From contig CM060194.1 of assembly GCA_030549335.1 (NCBI GenBank), forward strand, positions 20,090,171-20,154,170: DNA of 64,000 nt, given 5' to 3'. The stretch comes from Pontederia crassipes. Its lineage: Eukaryota > Streptophyta > Magnoliopsida > Commelinales > Pontederiaceae. This document shows, in pieces, positions 1-11,149 of the stretch (positions within the stretch are counted from its first letter, which is position 1; every line of letters begins with the position of its first letter). The notes beneath the pieces are model-generated. The model was not told the DNA's origin. It saw only the letters and a list, made by a program, of their open reading frames with translations, and ran no database searches. Position numbers and translations under genes: made by a program.

Positions 1-1140
1 TCATCCTTCGATTGAGGAGTATGTTTTCCAATCCTTTTCTTCTCTTTTCTCCTTTTTCTGATGTTATAGATGTGGTTGAAGAGTATTTCATCAAAAACAG
101 AATTAATAAAGTAATCTTTTATCTTTTACGCTTGCCACTTACATTTGAGTCCCAGTCTCTGCAATGGAAAAATAATAAATCATAATTTTCAAGGATATGG
201 TGTTCTATAGCACGACAAAATCTTTGGTTTGGTTCTGGATGCCGATATTGAAGTCTCCCCTATGTAAACAGTAATTATTAGCACATTGGTAATAACAATG
301 TCTTGAAGCAAATATGACGAAAAAATAAAATGTCTGCTTGGTGAATTTCTTATTATTTGGTAACTCACAATAACTTAGTCAATAAGACTGAAAAATAAAT
401 GTAACAACTTTTATTTTCAAAAATACAAAATCTTCCTCTCATTATCCTTTTATGTTTTCGACACTGTTTATATTTATGTTTTGAAGTAATCAGAAATTAA
501 TTACTTTTCATAATTCATTTTTAAGATGTGGTGTGTATATATATATAGGCAATAATACAATAATAAAATAATACGATCCTGGGAGAAAAATTTAAAAGAG
601 GCAAGTAAAGATTAAATATCATATAGTGGATAGCGTATGTGAAATATAAAAAAAGTAAGCATAGAACTTAATAAGAAAAATATATATAAATAAAGTAAGC
701 ATAGAACTTAATAAGAAAAAATATATATAAATGACGGCAAAGAAGAACATAAAACTTGTATAGTTGTTAAACGGTGATATTATCTCACCTGAAAAAAATC
801 GATAGTATTCGTTATTCCTTTGTTTGTTTTTTGTTTATTTTCTTTGCAATTCACTGAATTCAAGATTATTCTTTTGCAATGGGAAATAAAACAAAAAATA
901 AGTATGCCAAAGACAACGAGTGCAAATTTTAAATAGGAAAGACAAAAATCAAATGTAAAGGTGACTACGATATTATTGAATGCATAGACATAATCATATG
1001 TGTGGGAACTGGTCCCTTGTGCATATTATACCAAAAAAAATAATGATGTATAATATTTTTGCATCAAGTAAAAATAATAATATTTCTTCGAAAATAATAA
1101 AAAAATAAAATGTTACCTGCTCGTAAATTATATGATTATT
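1..1140. other. AT-rich intergenic sequence
   Basis: No reading frame in this stretch resembles a protein I know. It is AT-rich with many homopolymer runs. The only structure seen is a 40-bp tandem direct repeat (separate entry). It probably ends in the promoter of the J-protein gene. Confidence 0.6.
652..732. repeat. 40-bp tandem duplication
   Basis: Two adjacent copies of a unit beginning aaagtaagcatagaac, at 652-691 and 692-732, differ by one extra A in an A-run. The near-identity suggests a recent local duplication. Confidence 0.85.
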
Positions 1141-1423
1141 ATGCGTGTTTTATACCGTGAGGGCAAGGCAACACTATCACAAAAGGGTGGAGTTTGATTT
1201 GTATTGTTACCCTCTTCGTCTCCCCGTCGTTGCTTCCATTTATTTCTTCTGCGTCCTCTGGTGCCTCGCACGAAACCAAGCGAGGACGACGAGCTCTTCC
1301 AATCTCGATTCTCCAGTGCGATTCCGTGGTATTGTGTTTCTTTCCATTTGCCCTAAGTCTGCTCTCAATTTTGCATCTTTGGATTCGGATTGGGTTCTGT
1401 ATGTTGAAACATTTTGTGGTTAT

Positions 1424-1432
1424 AAACCCTAA
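1424..1432 (+). promoter_or_regulatory. Telo-box (AAACCCTAA) upstream of the J-protein gene
   Basis: The exact telo-box motif AAACCCTAA lies about 350 bp upstream of the J-protein ATG, just after a C/T-rich stretch typical of a plant leader. Telo-boxes are known in promoters and leaders of housekeeping and translation-related plant genes. Function here is inferred from position only. Confidence 0.35.
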
Positions 1433-1783
1433 TCCCCTCACATATGTACATTTTTTTTCTCTCTGCCTCGTCCGCCTTCTACCGCCGCGCCACCGCGCGC
1501 CGTCGTTTGCCCACGAACTCGCTTCTGACGAATAGTTAAAATTATTTCTTTAAAGTTTTTTTCTCGATGTCTTTAATATGAATGTTTTATTTTGTCTATA
1601 CTTTTTATAGCTATCTTGTTGTTGATCTGATATCAAATTCATTAGTTCCAGGGATCCGGCCATGATGGGATGAATCTTATATGCTCCTGTCGTGTGATTT
1701 GTAGGTGATGAGAAACAACGTTTAAAGGACATCTGTTTTTGAACCATTGAGATTTTTTTAGCATGAATTGACTTTGTAGAATC

Positions 1784-4700
1784 ATGGTTCAAAAGGAAAA
1801 TCAGCAGAGTAATGAAATTACTCGGAATATGCCTGGTCGCAAGAAAAAGATTTCCAATGGAGTGGACAAAGAAAACCCGGTGGCTGATACAAATTCTTCA
1901 AATAATGATGTCCAATGCAGGCAAAAGGGTCCCGGGGTGAGCGTAAACAAAACCAAGGGAGTTGGTAAGAGAAACAAGCAAAAAACTGAATTTGATGTTG
2001 TAGGGAAGTCAGGTGATATCAACAGTGATGAATTTGAAACTTCGTATAACTTAGGAAAAATTAGAAATTCATCTGGAGTTCAATTTTCTGCAGCTTCCTT
2101 TGTAGCGGGATGGGTTAATCGAACATTTAGCAACATGTTTGGTGGGTGCACTGTTGAAACAATGATGAACAAGTGTAGATCTTCAGAGGCAGTAGCTGGT
2201 ATGAGGGCTGCTGCTTTATATGCTTTGAGAACAGCTACCATTTGGCTTGAACATCTGCAACCGCAGCTCAAGTGTGTGGCTTCTGTTATACGCAATGGTC
2301 AAAACTATGTTCGCGCTAAAGTTGGTCATGCTTATCCTATTATTATGACTAAGGCTGTGTTCTTTGGGAAATTGGTGTTTCTTTTATCAATGGTTTGGCT
2401 GGACTGTGCAATCAGGGGCCTTGATTCTTTGTTACGTTTAGGATCAACATCATTTTTCACAGTAATTTGGTGCAGCATCATCTCGGTTTATGCAATGATT
2501 GGATTCACAAAAATGCTCGTCATCATGGTTCGTTTGCTTTCTCATCCTTTTCATGTTTTTCTGCTGCTTATAAAGTGATTTGGTAGGTAGATTTATCAAT
2601 AGTTTGACTCATGGTTCTTTGCATTATTGCCAAATACTGCTTTCAGTTCTTCATGAATATTTGTATGAAAATTTCTAGGCAAATGACACATGTCTTGTTG
2701 TACTGCATTTCCATTTCTTTGTTCAAATTTGAAGTAAAAAGATATATATTCTTGTCTGTAATAGGTAAAAAAATTTCATGAATATAGTAACTGTTAGGAC
2801 ATGAATTCTTCACAATTCATTGTTATAAAAAGAAAAATAGGACATCAACTTTTTCTAGTCCATTGATAGTCAAATTAATTCTGTGATAACATATGGTCAT
2901 ATGTTTATTGGCTGTGCATCAGTATTATTGACAACTTAATGAAAGAAACAATTGATTCAAAGGTATGTCCCATTTTGGAAGGAAAAAAAACTATGAAAAT
3001 AGAGGATTCTTCTCCTTTAAATTTAGTTTTGTTAAGCTTTCTGATTCTGGTTATCTTGTTTCTCACCAAACATATCTGAAAGTTATGCTGTCACTTTCTG
3101 CCCATTTCTGTGCTATTTAGAGAAGAGTCGTGTAAATACAATTCATTTGGATGAGATATGCTTTTGTTTGCAAATGCTTTTCGCTGCATCAACTTTTTAG
3201 TTTCATAAATTTACATAGTGGTTTCATAAATTTCTCTGCAAATGTTTTTAGTTGTAAATTGTTCCTTAATAATGGGCATTTTGGCATATAGATTGATACT
3301 GGATATTATGTGGTTACAGTTCTCCTTTTGACAATATGAAAAAGACATCTGCCCCTTTGATGATTTTTTTCCCTTGAGTTTCCCATAAATTTGGTTCCTG
3401 ATTTTAGGTTGTTGTTGCTTTGCTGGCTGTTTTCGTTGGTCTTGGACTTTCAATTTTGGCAATTTCTATATCAGCATCGATAATATTATGGCTCTACGGC
3501 AGTTTCTGGACAACAGGATTCATGGTTCTTCTAGGAGGTTGATAGTCAATAGCTCAATGAAATTTGAGTATCATACATTTACACAACCAGAAGCCTTGCT
3601 AACTGTTTACTTTTACAAAATGCAGGCTTGTCATTTGTACTTGGCCATGAACGAATTGCACTTTTTGTCATCAATTTGTACTCTTTTTATTGTGCAAGGA
3701 GTTATGTAGGATGGCTTGGGTTGCTTTTAGGATTCAACTTATCTTTCATCTCCAGTGATCTTCTCTTGTACCTTCTGAAGAACAACATAATTGAGCCTAA
3801 CTCTGATGAACCTCCAGAGCAAACTACACAAACACAGGGTAAAACATATTTTTCATTTAGTGAATCTTTTCATTCATCGCAAGGAGATGATGGTTTCCAG
3901 TTTTCGTTCAAGAATTCAGTTGATCGAACTGGGGAGTGTTCTTCAACAAGCGGAGTAGAGACAGAGTTAACTTCGGAAGGGGAAGTTGTTAGGTTGTTGA
4001 ATTGTACTGATCACTATTCAGCTTTAGGTTTTGCTCGCTATGAGAACATAGACATCACCCAACTCAAGAAGGAGTATAGGAAAAAGGTGATGATTCCATC
4101 TTCTCATTTTCCACAAAATGTAACTTAGCCTCATGTGGTGCCGGCAAGTTTTCACCTTATGCACCTGTGGGCTAGAAGTGACATGAGAATACTGCTCAGG
4201 CAGTGATAACACTTACATGTGTATCCAGGCAATGCTAGTCCATCCTGACAAGAATATGGGAAATGAGAAAGCTGCAGAAGCCTTTAAGAAACTTCAAAAT
4301 GCATATGAGGTGTGGAGTCTTGGCCCACATTATTGTTTCTTATTCTAGCTTGAAACTTTTTTGTTTGACTCAGGGAAAAGTAAATATATTCCTTCCTGAC
4401 TGTGCTTGTTTCCAGGTTCTGCTAGACTCCTTGAAACGAAAGACTTACGATGATGAGTTACGGAGGGAAGAACTGTTGAACTATTTCCGCAGGTTCCAAA
4501 GCAGCACTCAAAAGGTTGTTTCATTTGCTGCTTGATTTTCCTATTGGTTTTTCAGTTTAGTATAAAACTGAGGTGATTCTTCTGCATTTTTCATATTGTA
4601 TAATAATGTCATAATAAGTGCTTCATCTCTCTCTATCTCAAAATAATAATGATATAATATTAGGTGCTGAGTAGTAAAACTGATAAGTACTTTAATCAGT

Positions 4701-7273
4701 TTGGAATATCTGAAGGTTTGACGGTTCTGAGCAATGTTGCCATTGTAATAATAGGTGCTGAGTAGTAAAACTGATAAGTACTTTAATCAGTTTGGAATAT
4801 CTGAAGGTGTGACAGTTCTGAGCAATGTTGCCATTGTAATAATAGGTGCTGAGTAGTAAAACTGATAAGTACTTTAATCAGTTTGGAATATCTGAAGGTG
4901 TGACAGTTCTGAGCAATGTTGCCAAACTCGCGATTCAAGAATCAGGCGAGTTTACGATCTTACCTAGGAAAACCGAGTTGGATCAGTCTCCAACTCACTT
5001 TCGACTGGCACACGATTCCCGTCATGTGTTGGATTGTAGAAGTGCATTTCTTTCTCCAGAGGCTTTAAATATGAGAAACAACCAGTGAGACTAACAATTT
5101 TTTTTATGTGGTGAAGTAATGAAGATCATTTTTTCAAGTGTCATTCGAAAGTGGCATTTGGGGTTATGTTAATCTCTTCACTCCATGAGAATAAGTTAGT
5201 TGTTGTAAAATTTTCTTTTTCTTTTGAGAAAGAGTTCTAACTAGTTATTGCAACAGATTTTAGATAGCCATTTACAAGCCATAGTACTGTTAAAAAAAAA
5301 TCTCTCCTGATACTTCCATCATAGAGGTAGCCATTTGTTGTTATCTGAAACATCTACTCGCCTCCCATGTGTCCTTGTGCATTCTGGAATACTAAAACCC
5401 TTGTTTCTTCAAGGCTGAAGATTGAAATTAAAATTTAAGCATTCTCTGTATTAGCTTTGTGATCTGATTTGTTTTTAGCTGGATTGGATTTCCCTTCTCG
5501 TTGTCTATTATATCTGCACATCTTGCACATCTAAACTGTTGCATTTCTTTGAGATGAAATAGGACTTGCTCTGTTTATATCTGAATATTTGACTGACTAT
5601 TTGCTTTACCTATAAACAGAATTTTCTGTAAATCACGTGTTGTCTTAAAAGTTACCAGTCCTTTTTTGTGTCTTAAGTACAAATTTTATTGTTTTGCCTT
5701 CCATCAATCTGTGCTGGAATCACAGCAATAACATGTGATCTGATTGTTTAACCTTCTTTCCAGAAGGGAAGACAAGGATTTTTCAGGCCTGGATTCAGTC
5801 ATTCCGAAGCTGAATATGAAGGTCCATACACTGATTCAAGAAAAATTGCATGCAAGAAGTGCAATGATTTTCATATCTGGGGTTGTACCCAAAGATCTAA
5901 GTCTCAAGCGCGGTGGTGTCAGGTTCAATTCTTATATTTTTCAGCTATTCACAAACGTTTGTTTTAGGGAACTTCACAAATAAATTAATTGGTAGTTTAT
6001 GGGACTTAATGGACCTTCTTATGCTGCAGGAGTGCCAAGAATTCCACCAAGCTAAAGATGGTGATGGATGGGTTGAACAATCGTTCCAGCCCCTGTTGTT
6101 TGGTTTACTGCAGAAGGTATCAACAAGATGTTGCTCTTCGTTGATACACCAATGAGTCCGCTCTCTATTAGAATGCCAATTATGCTTTCTTTTCTCCCCT
6201 TTCTTTTTCTGGTCTTGCCTGATGTTCATTTAACAATCCTGTTAGATGTTTCTTTAGAACTAATGTCCTACCATACTAACTGATAAACTTGTGCAGGGGA
6301 ATCTACCTCGCATGTATGTTTGTGCTGAAAGCAGGATTTATGACGTGACTGATTGGTTTATATGTCAGGTAAATCTCAAAACATTACAAAATCTATAATC
6401 AACTTTTAAATTAATCGAGGTGCAATCATTCATGTTTGGTTGCCAACGAATGTAGCTAGGGGTGTTCACTGGGTCGGTTCGACCCGTGAACCCGATGATC
6501 CGACCCGAACTCGTCCCGACCATGGGTAGGGTCGGGTACGGGTTGGATTTTTCCAACCCGACCCAATCAATCCGAACTTTTTTATTTTTTTTTTAATTTT
6601 TTTAATTCAAACTTAAGCTTATATTTGATTTAATTTTTTTAGAAAATTGAAATAAAATACTTTAAATGCAAAATAATATTAAATAGCCAGAAAACTTATT
6701 TTATGCTTTTAAAATAATATTAGATTTTTTAATATTAAATAAAATTTAAAAAAAAGAAAAAAATTTGGAAAAAAGATTGGGTGGTCGGATAATCCGACCC
6801 GACCGACCCGTGAACACCCCTAATTGTAGCAGTTAACAAAAGAAACCGGGGGTTGAATATAGCATATATTTGATCCATTTACTATAAGTTGATGCTGAAT
6901 TTCTCTTTCAGATCGTATAATTGTTTCCTGCATCCCTGATCATTGCATATCTTTCTGCTGCCATTATTACCAGGGAATGCGTTGTTCTGCGAACACTCAT
7001 AAGCCAAGCTTTCATGTCAACGCGAGTGTGATGAAGCAAACCAATTCGAAAGGGAGTAATTCAGCGACTAGGAATGGTGGAGCGACATCAAGCAACATTG
7101 ATGAAACAATGACAGAGGAAGAATTCTTCGAGTGGCTGCAGAATGCAGTTCAATCAGGTATGTTTGATTCCACCCAATCTCCCAAACAGGGGAACGACAC
7201 TCAATCCCCAAAAACTGGTGGCGGCAGCAGCAACTCCAAGAAGAAAAGAAAAGGGAAGAAGCAACAATGGTAG
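1784..7273 (+). CDS. Membrane J-protein with C-terminal Jiv90 domain (DNAJC14-like)
   Basis: Co-chaperone that should stimulate Hsp70 at the ER or another endomembrane. Nine coding exons join in frame to about 710 residues: 1784-2527, 3408-3537, 3626-4086, 4229-4309, 4416-4514, 5764-5922, 6030-6116, 6297-6368, 6974-7273. Residues 1-110 are basic and low in complexity. About 190-320 hold several hydrophobic membrane segments (ending near SDLLLYLLK). The J domain is about 417-490, with the HPD triad at 450-452 encoded by exon 4. About 510-620 match Jiv90 (Cys pair CKKC, then AESRIYDVTDWFICQ). The tail ends in Lys-rich KKKRKGKKQQW. Order and length match plant DnaJ/Jiv proteins of the type annotated at Arabidopsis At5g49580 (from memory). 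The first ATG of the frame is used; a 5' UTR intron is likely. Intron 5 carries a triplication and intron 8 a MITE. Confidence 0.93.
4663..4922 (+). repeat. 91-bp triplication inside intron 5 of the J-protein gene
   Basis: Copies begin ggtgctgagtagtaaaactg at 4663, 4754 and 4845, so the period is 91 bp. Copies 1 and 2 differ at two positions seen; copy 3 is colinear to about 4922 and then diverges. An open frame without ATG runs from copy 3 to the stop near 5088 (about 80 codons); I do not recognise its product. It is skipped when exon 5 (ends 4514) is joined to exon 6 (starts 5764), which restores the family sequence, so it is intronic in the main transcript. Confidence 0.88.
6457..6822. mobile_element. 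hAT-type MITE in intron 8 of the J-protein gene
   Basis: The element starts TAGGGGTGTTCAC and ends with its inverse, GTGAACACCCCTA. Flanks are AATGTAGC (6449-6456) and ATTGTAGC (6823-6830), an 8-bp target duplication with one mismatch. The arms are rich in GGGTCGG/CCGACCC words and the core is AT-rich. TIR and target length fit the hAT superfamily; no transposase is present. Diverged relatives occur at 47.6 and 48.1 kb. Confidence 0.8.
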
Positions 7274-9451
7274 CCAGGTGGATGTGCTATATATGCATAT
7301 AGTGCTTCTAATCTCTTACTAAATTGCTTTCTCCATGCTTTTTTGACATACCCAATAATCTTTTTCCAAAATGGTGTCATGATGCTTAGATTCTAAAGTT
7401 GAGTTTATATAAGGCCCTTGGAATCAAAGAGATTATGCTCAATGGCAAAAGGAAAAAAAAAAGATAAGACAAATGTTGTGGATCCCAATAATCCTTCCCT
7501 CTTTTCCCTACTCTAGAAAATAGCAAAATGTCAGTAATTCTTGTGAGGTTACTTTTCCTCTTGTTGATTACTTTCAAACTGCAATTAAATATGGTTTAAA
7601 AGTGTTTAGCTTAACCTCTAGTTTACTTCACAGATTTATGACATTTACTATAATATTACTTGTAAGCCACTAGTATAGAGGGTGGTGGGTCATTACTCAT
7701 GGACTTTTCACGGGCTTCATTACTCAATTGAGAGAATGGACTTTTCACGGACTTTAATTTCAATCAGCAAGCATTCTTGAAGACTAGGATCACGCATCAA
7801 AATCTTTCCGAAAGTAATGTTTCGATCAGTTGCCTTTTGTGTAAACTGATTTTGTTTAGATATCGAAATTTATACCAAAAAAAAAAAAAAAAGATTACTG
7901 ACGCAATGCAAATGAGAACTGGGAAAAAAGCGTTTATCGAAATATTCTTGTTACGAAGAAATATTGTTAGTTTGGTAAGAGAAAGTAGAAATTGACGCGG
8001 GATTCATCCATGTGGTTGTCGTGTGGTTGTGGACAACCACGGTACGATTACCTCACGTCCTTCTCGAGGTCAAAGTCGTCTAAAAAATGTTCCAGAATAG
8101 TAATCGATTCAAGATCTCAAGGCTCAGACATAATCCTCGAAATCAAATAGTAAATGGAAATTAAAATTCACCTGTGGAACATTTTGCAGCGTCACGACCT
8201 TCACGTGGTATTATTATGTCTTGTTCTTCGTTTGTAACTTTGAATGATTTTAGAGTACATAATTCATGATAATCACCAAAATTTCCACCTGGTTTGGATC
8301 AACTTTTTTCGCTCTTTTTGGTATATCTCTGCTTTTAGTTCTCAAAGCGTCGCCCAGATTCTTTCTTAATTCGTCTTTAGCAAATTTTAATTAGGTGAAT
8401 TCGAAAGAGCTATTAATTCTCGTTGCTCCAAGTTTGTGGTAAATAGGGCAATGGAAATATAGCGTTAACTTGGTACTAACTCAATTCTGTTGTGTTGTAC
8501 AAATATTGAATTTGTGCACGTGAACCACAATTTCTTGCACATATTTGATTGATGTTTATCAAAACCGTTGTGATTTTTCTTTTTTTTTTCTTCTTGTATT
8601 TTTAAGGCGACAGGGACGAGCTTTGTCAACTGTCAACCTAACAACACTTGGGGCCCTATCATGTTATGTTTTTTTTATATAAATAGGTTGATATAGTTCT
8701 TCATGACACCCATTATTTAATTGATTTATTGAAGTTTTTGGCTTTATTGTCACTCAGAGAAATATTATCGTCACCCTTAGTTGATTGATTTGGACTAATT
8801 TAACCTTACACGATCTACATCACATTTTATTCCTTCATTCATTTTTTTATCTCAAAGCAAAATAATAAAACTAAAGTTGTTACTATTCAATTTTGTTTTT
8901 ATTTTATATTTTTTAAGAGTTTGCTTTGTTGATATCACGAGATTGTAATTAAACTTCATTTTTAGTAACTTTGAATTATTTTTAAAAATACATTTAAAAT
9001 ATCAAGAAAAATGAAACATAAATAAAAACTATTTGAAATAAAATACCATAACTTTATATCTATGCATTTAAATGCATCATTATTAAAAATTTCGAAGCGC
9101 CATTGATTGTATAGCGCATCTTGCAGGCTGTAATTTATAGCTATTACATATCTTTAATGGGATTAAAATCAAGTGATTGATGACAAGTCCAGCAATACCT
9201 TCTTTCATCTTCGGACAGTAGTGTGATGTGCTCTTCTATCTATCTATCTCTCCCTCCCCAACACGCATTCATATGGCTCTACAGAAACTTCGCATTGAGT
9301 CATGCCTTGTTTCCAATGAGGGAATGGGGTGCTAGTTTCTTGAAGATTGCGAAGGTTAAGGTGAAGAAATGCCACAAAGTTACTTCATAATGCGCCCACC
9401 ATTTTATGACCACTTTGGGACAAGATGTTAGCCATCAACTTGGATACCACG
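7274..9451. other. Intergenic spacer between J-protein gene and gypsy element
   Basis: The first 150-300 bp should contain the J-protein 3' UTR. The rest is AT-rich with short A- and T-runs (for example near 7877-7894). I see no gene-like frame, tRNA or TIR pair here. Confidence 0.55.
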
Positions 9452-10174
9452 TGTCATCTGCCGTCATAAGCGTGCGTCCTGGGACGCATAGTGGGATGGG
9501 CAATGACTGCACCGCCGGACCCTACCATGTCCTAGGATGTCCCAAAGAGCGGCCAGAAGTTTTTGGGACATGAAGCGACATATTTTGGCATACAGAGGGT
9601 AAGGAGGAGCCTCTGCGAAGTTGGGACGCGTAGGACGTCCCTGGGACAGGACGCGCGGACAAGTGCGACTCAGCATAGTCTTAGGACAAAGTTGCTTGTC
9701 CCATGCGACGTGGGACAACGATGAATGGTGAGCAGACAAGAGTAGTAGAGTCCGACTTCAAGTAGAAAAACTTTGGGGACACGCAACTAGAAGTCCTAAT
9801 GTGATTAGGACTTGGTCGTGGATTTCTCAAAAATTTAGGGGCCGGATTCTTGGACTGAGTAGCATGGGATTTTTGATGAATTTAAATATCATGGAGGATC
9901 TTGTTGGACGGCTATGATTAGGAGAGTTAATTGGAGGACTTCCCTATATAAACTCATGTAATCAACCCTATTGTAACTAGTTAGATTTTATGAATTAAAT
10001 CTAAGAACTTTTCCCCTCAATCGAGAATTCCTACTTTGCTTGTGCGCGTGTGTTTTCGTTGTGCAGGTAGGGGCCACCCTAGGACATCCCATGATGCTGC
10101 TTGGTACGCTCGAACAGGAGAGTCCCAAGACTATGCACCAAGAGTTTCTAGACGAAGAAACTAAGGGTGTGACA
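9452..10174 (+). repeat. 5' LTR of the gypsy element
   Basis: Begins TGTCA and ends TGACA, about 723 bp, immediately followed by the primer-binding site. Both its start and its last 60 bp align with the 3' LTR at 13520-13755. It contains a TATATAAA-like box near 9945. Confidence 0.85.
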
Positions 10175-10177
10175 ACG

Positions 10178-10189
10178 TGGTATCAAAGC
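10178..10189 (+). other. Primer-binding site (initiator-Met tRNA type)
   Basis: TGGTATCAAAGC lies 3 bp downstream of the 5' LTR. It differs at one position from TGGTATCAGAGC, the usual complement of the plant initiator-Met tRNA 3' end. Confidence 0.82.
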
Positions 10190-10202
10190 TTGTGTTGAGA
10201 CA

Positions 10203-11130
10203 ATGTCGAGAGAAGGTCATGGACCATCGACCACCGGAGTTCGCCGGAGATCCGCGAACGCCCCAAGGTGCGACCACGTGGCATCGGCCGGAGGCACATC
10301 TTGCGTCCTTAAAGAAGCCATGGAGACCAAGGTTAGGGCATTGGATGTCAAACCCATGTTGATTTGGTGCCACACCTTTGACGCAGGAGGGCTACGGTCG
10401 AAAGCCATCGACCCAAGCTCATCGGTGCAGAGCTCAAGAAGTACGTTGGTGTGCGAGACGTCCATCAATAACTTGTGGTGTCTTGACAAGGGGTTCATGA
10501 CCAACAAAATCTTGGTCGAGAAGGACCAAATCGTCATGACAATGCATTACCTAGCAGATGGCGCGCTCCTGTGGTGGGGGTGCATGGAGGAGGAGGTTAC
10601 CAAGGGCAAGGTCATCATCGACACTTGGGATGCCTTCAAAAAGGAGTTGAAGAAGTAATTTTATCCAAGCAAGGCATAGGAGGTAGTCATGAACGAGCTA
10701 GTCGGCTTGGTGAAGGAGTGCATCGAGTAGTTCCAATCGATAATGTTGGAAATGTCGGACATTATGGAGGAGTTTACATGATTGTTCTTCTTCCTCAGAG
10801 GACTCAAGCCATGGGTTGCTCAAGAGGTGATGTGGCAGAAGGTCACGACCATGAAGGAGGCTTTGATCGCGGTCGAGGCTCTTATGGTGTACTTGGTGAA
10901 CAAGGACCTTGGCGGAGCCAAAGACAAGGGCAAGTTGAAAGACAAGGCCCGTAATGGTGGCAAGAAGGGCAAAACGAAGGACAAGAAGGTGACTACATCA
11001 AGCAAAGGGGATGCCAAAAAGATGGTGAGGTGCTACGTCTATGGAGGGCCGCACTACACAAGGGAGTGCGACAAGAAGGTGAGCTTGACCGCCAAGGCAT
11101 CCACTTTGGATGATGATGGAGGTGTTGCTC
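10203..11130 (+). pseudogene. gypsy gag (capsid/nucleocapsid), broken
   Basis: Frames resemble plant chromovirus Gag: a WWG-type motif in an acidic region (10570-10600), a capsid-like stretch, a Lys-rich linker and a zinc knuckle near 11030-11075. In-frame stops occur near 10656 and in the following segment, so the gag is spread over several frames. The knuckle reads C-Y-V-Y-GGPHYTREC: the second Cys of the CCHC motif is replaced by Tyr, which should abolish zinc binding. Confidence 0.8.
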
Positions 11131-11149
11131 ACATGGGGTCGATTATGGC

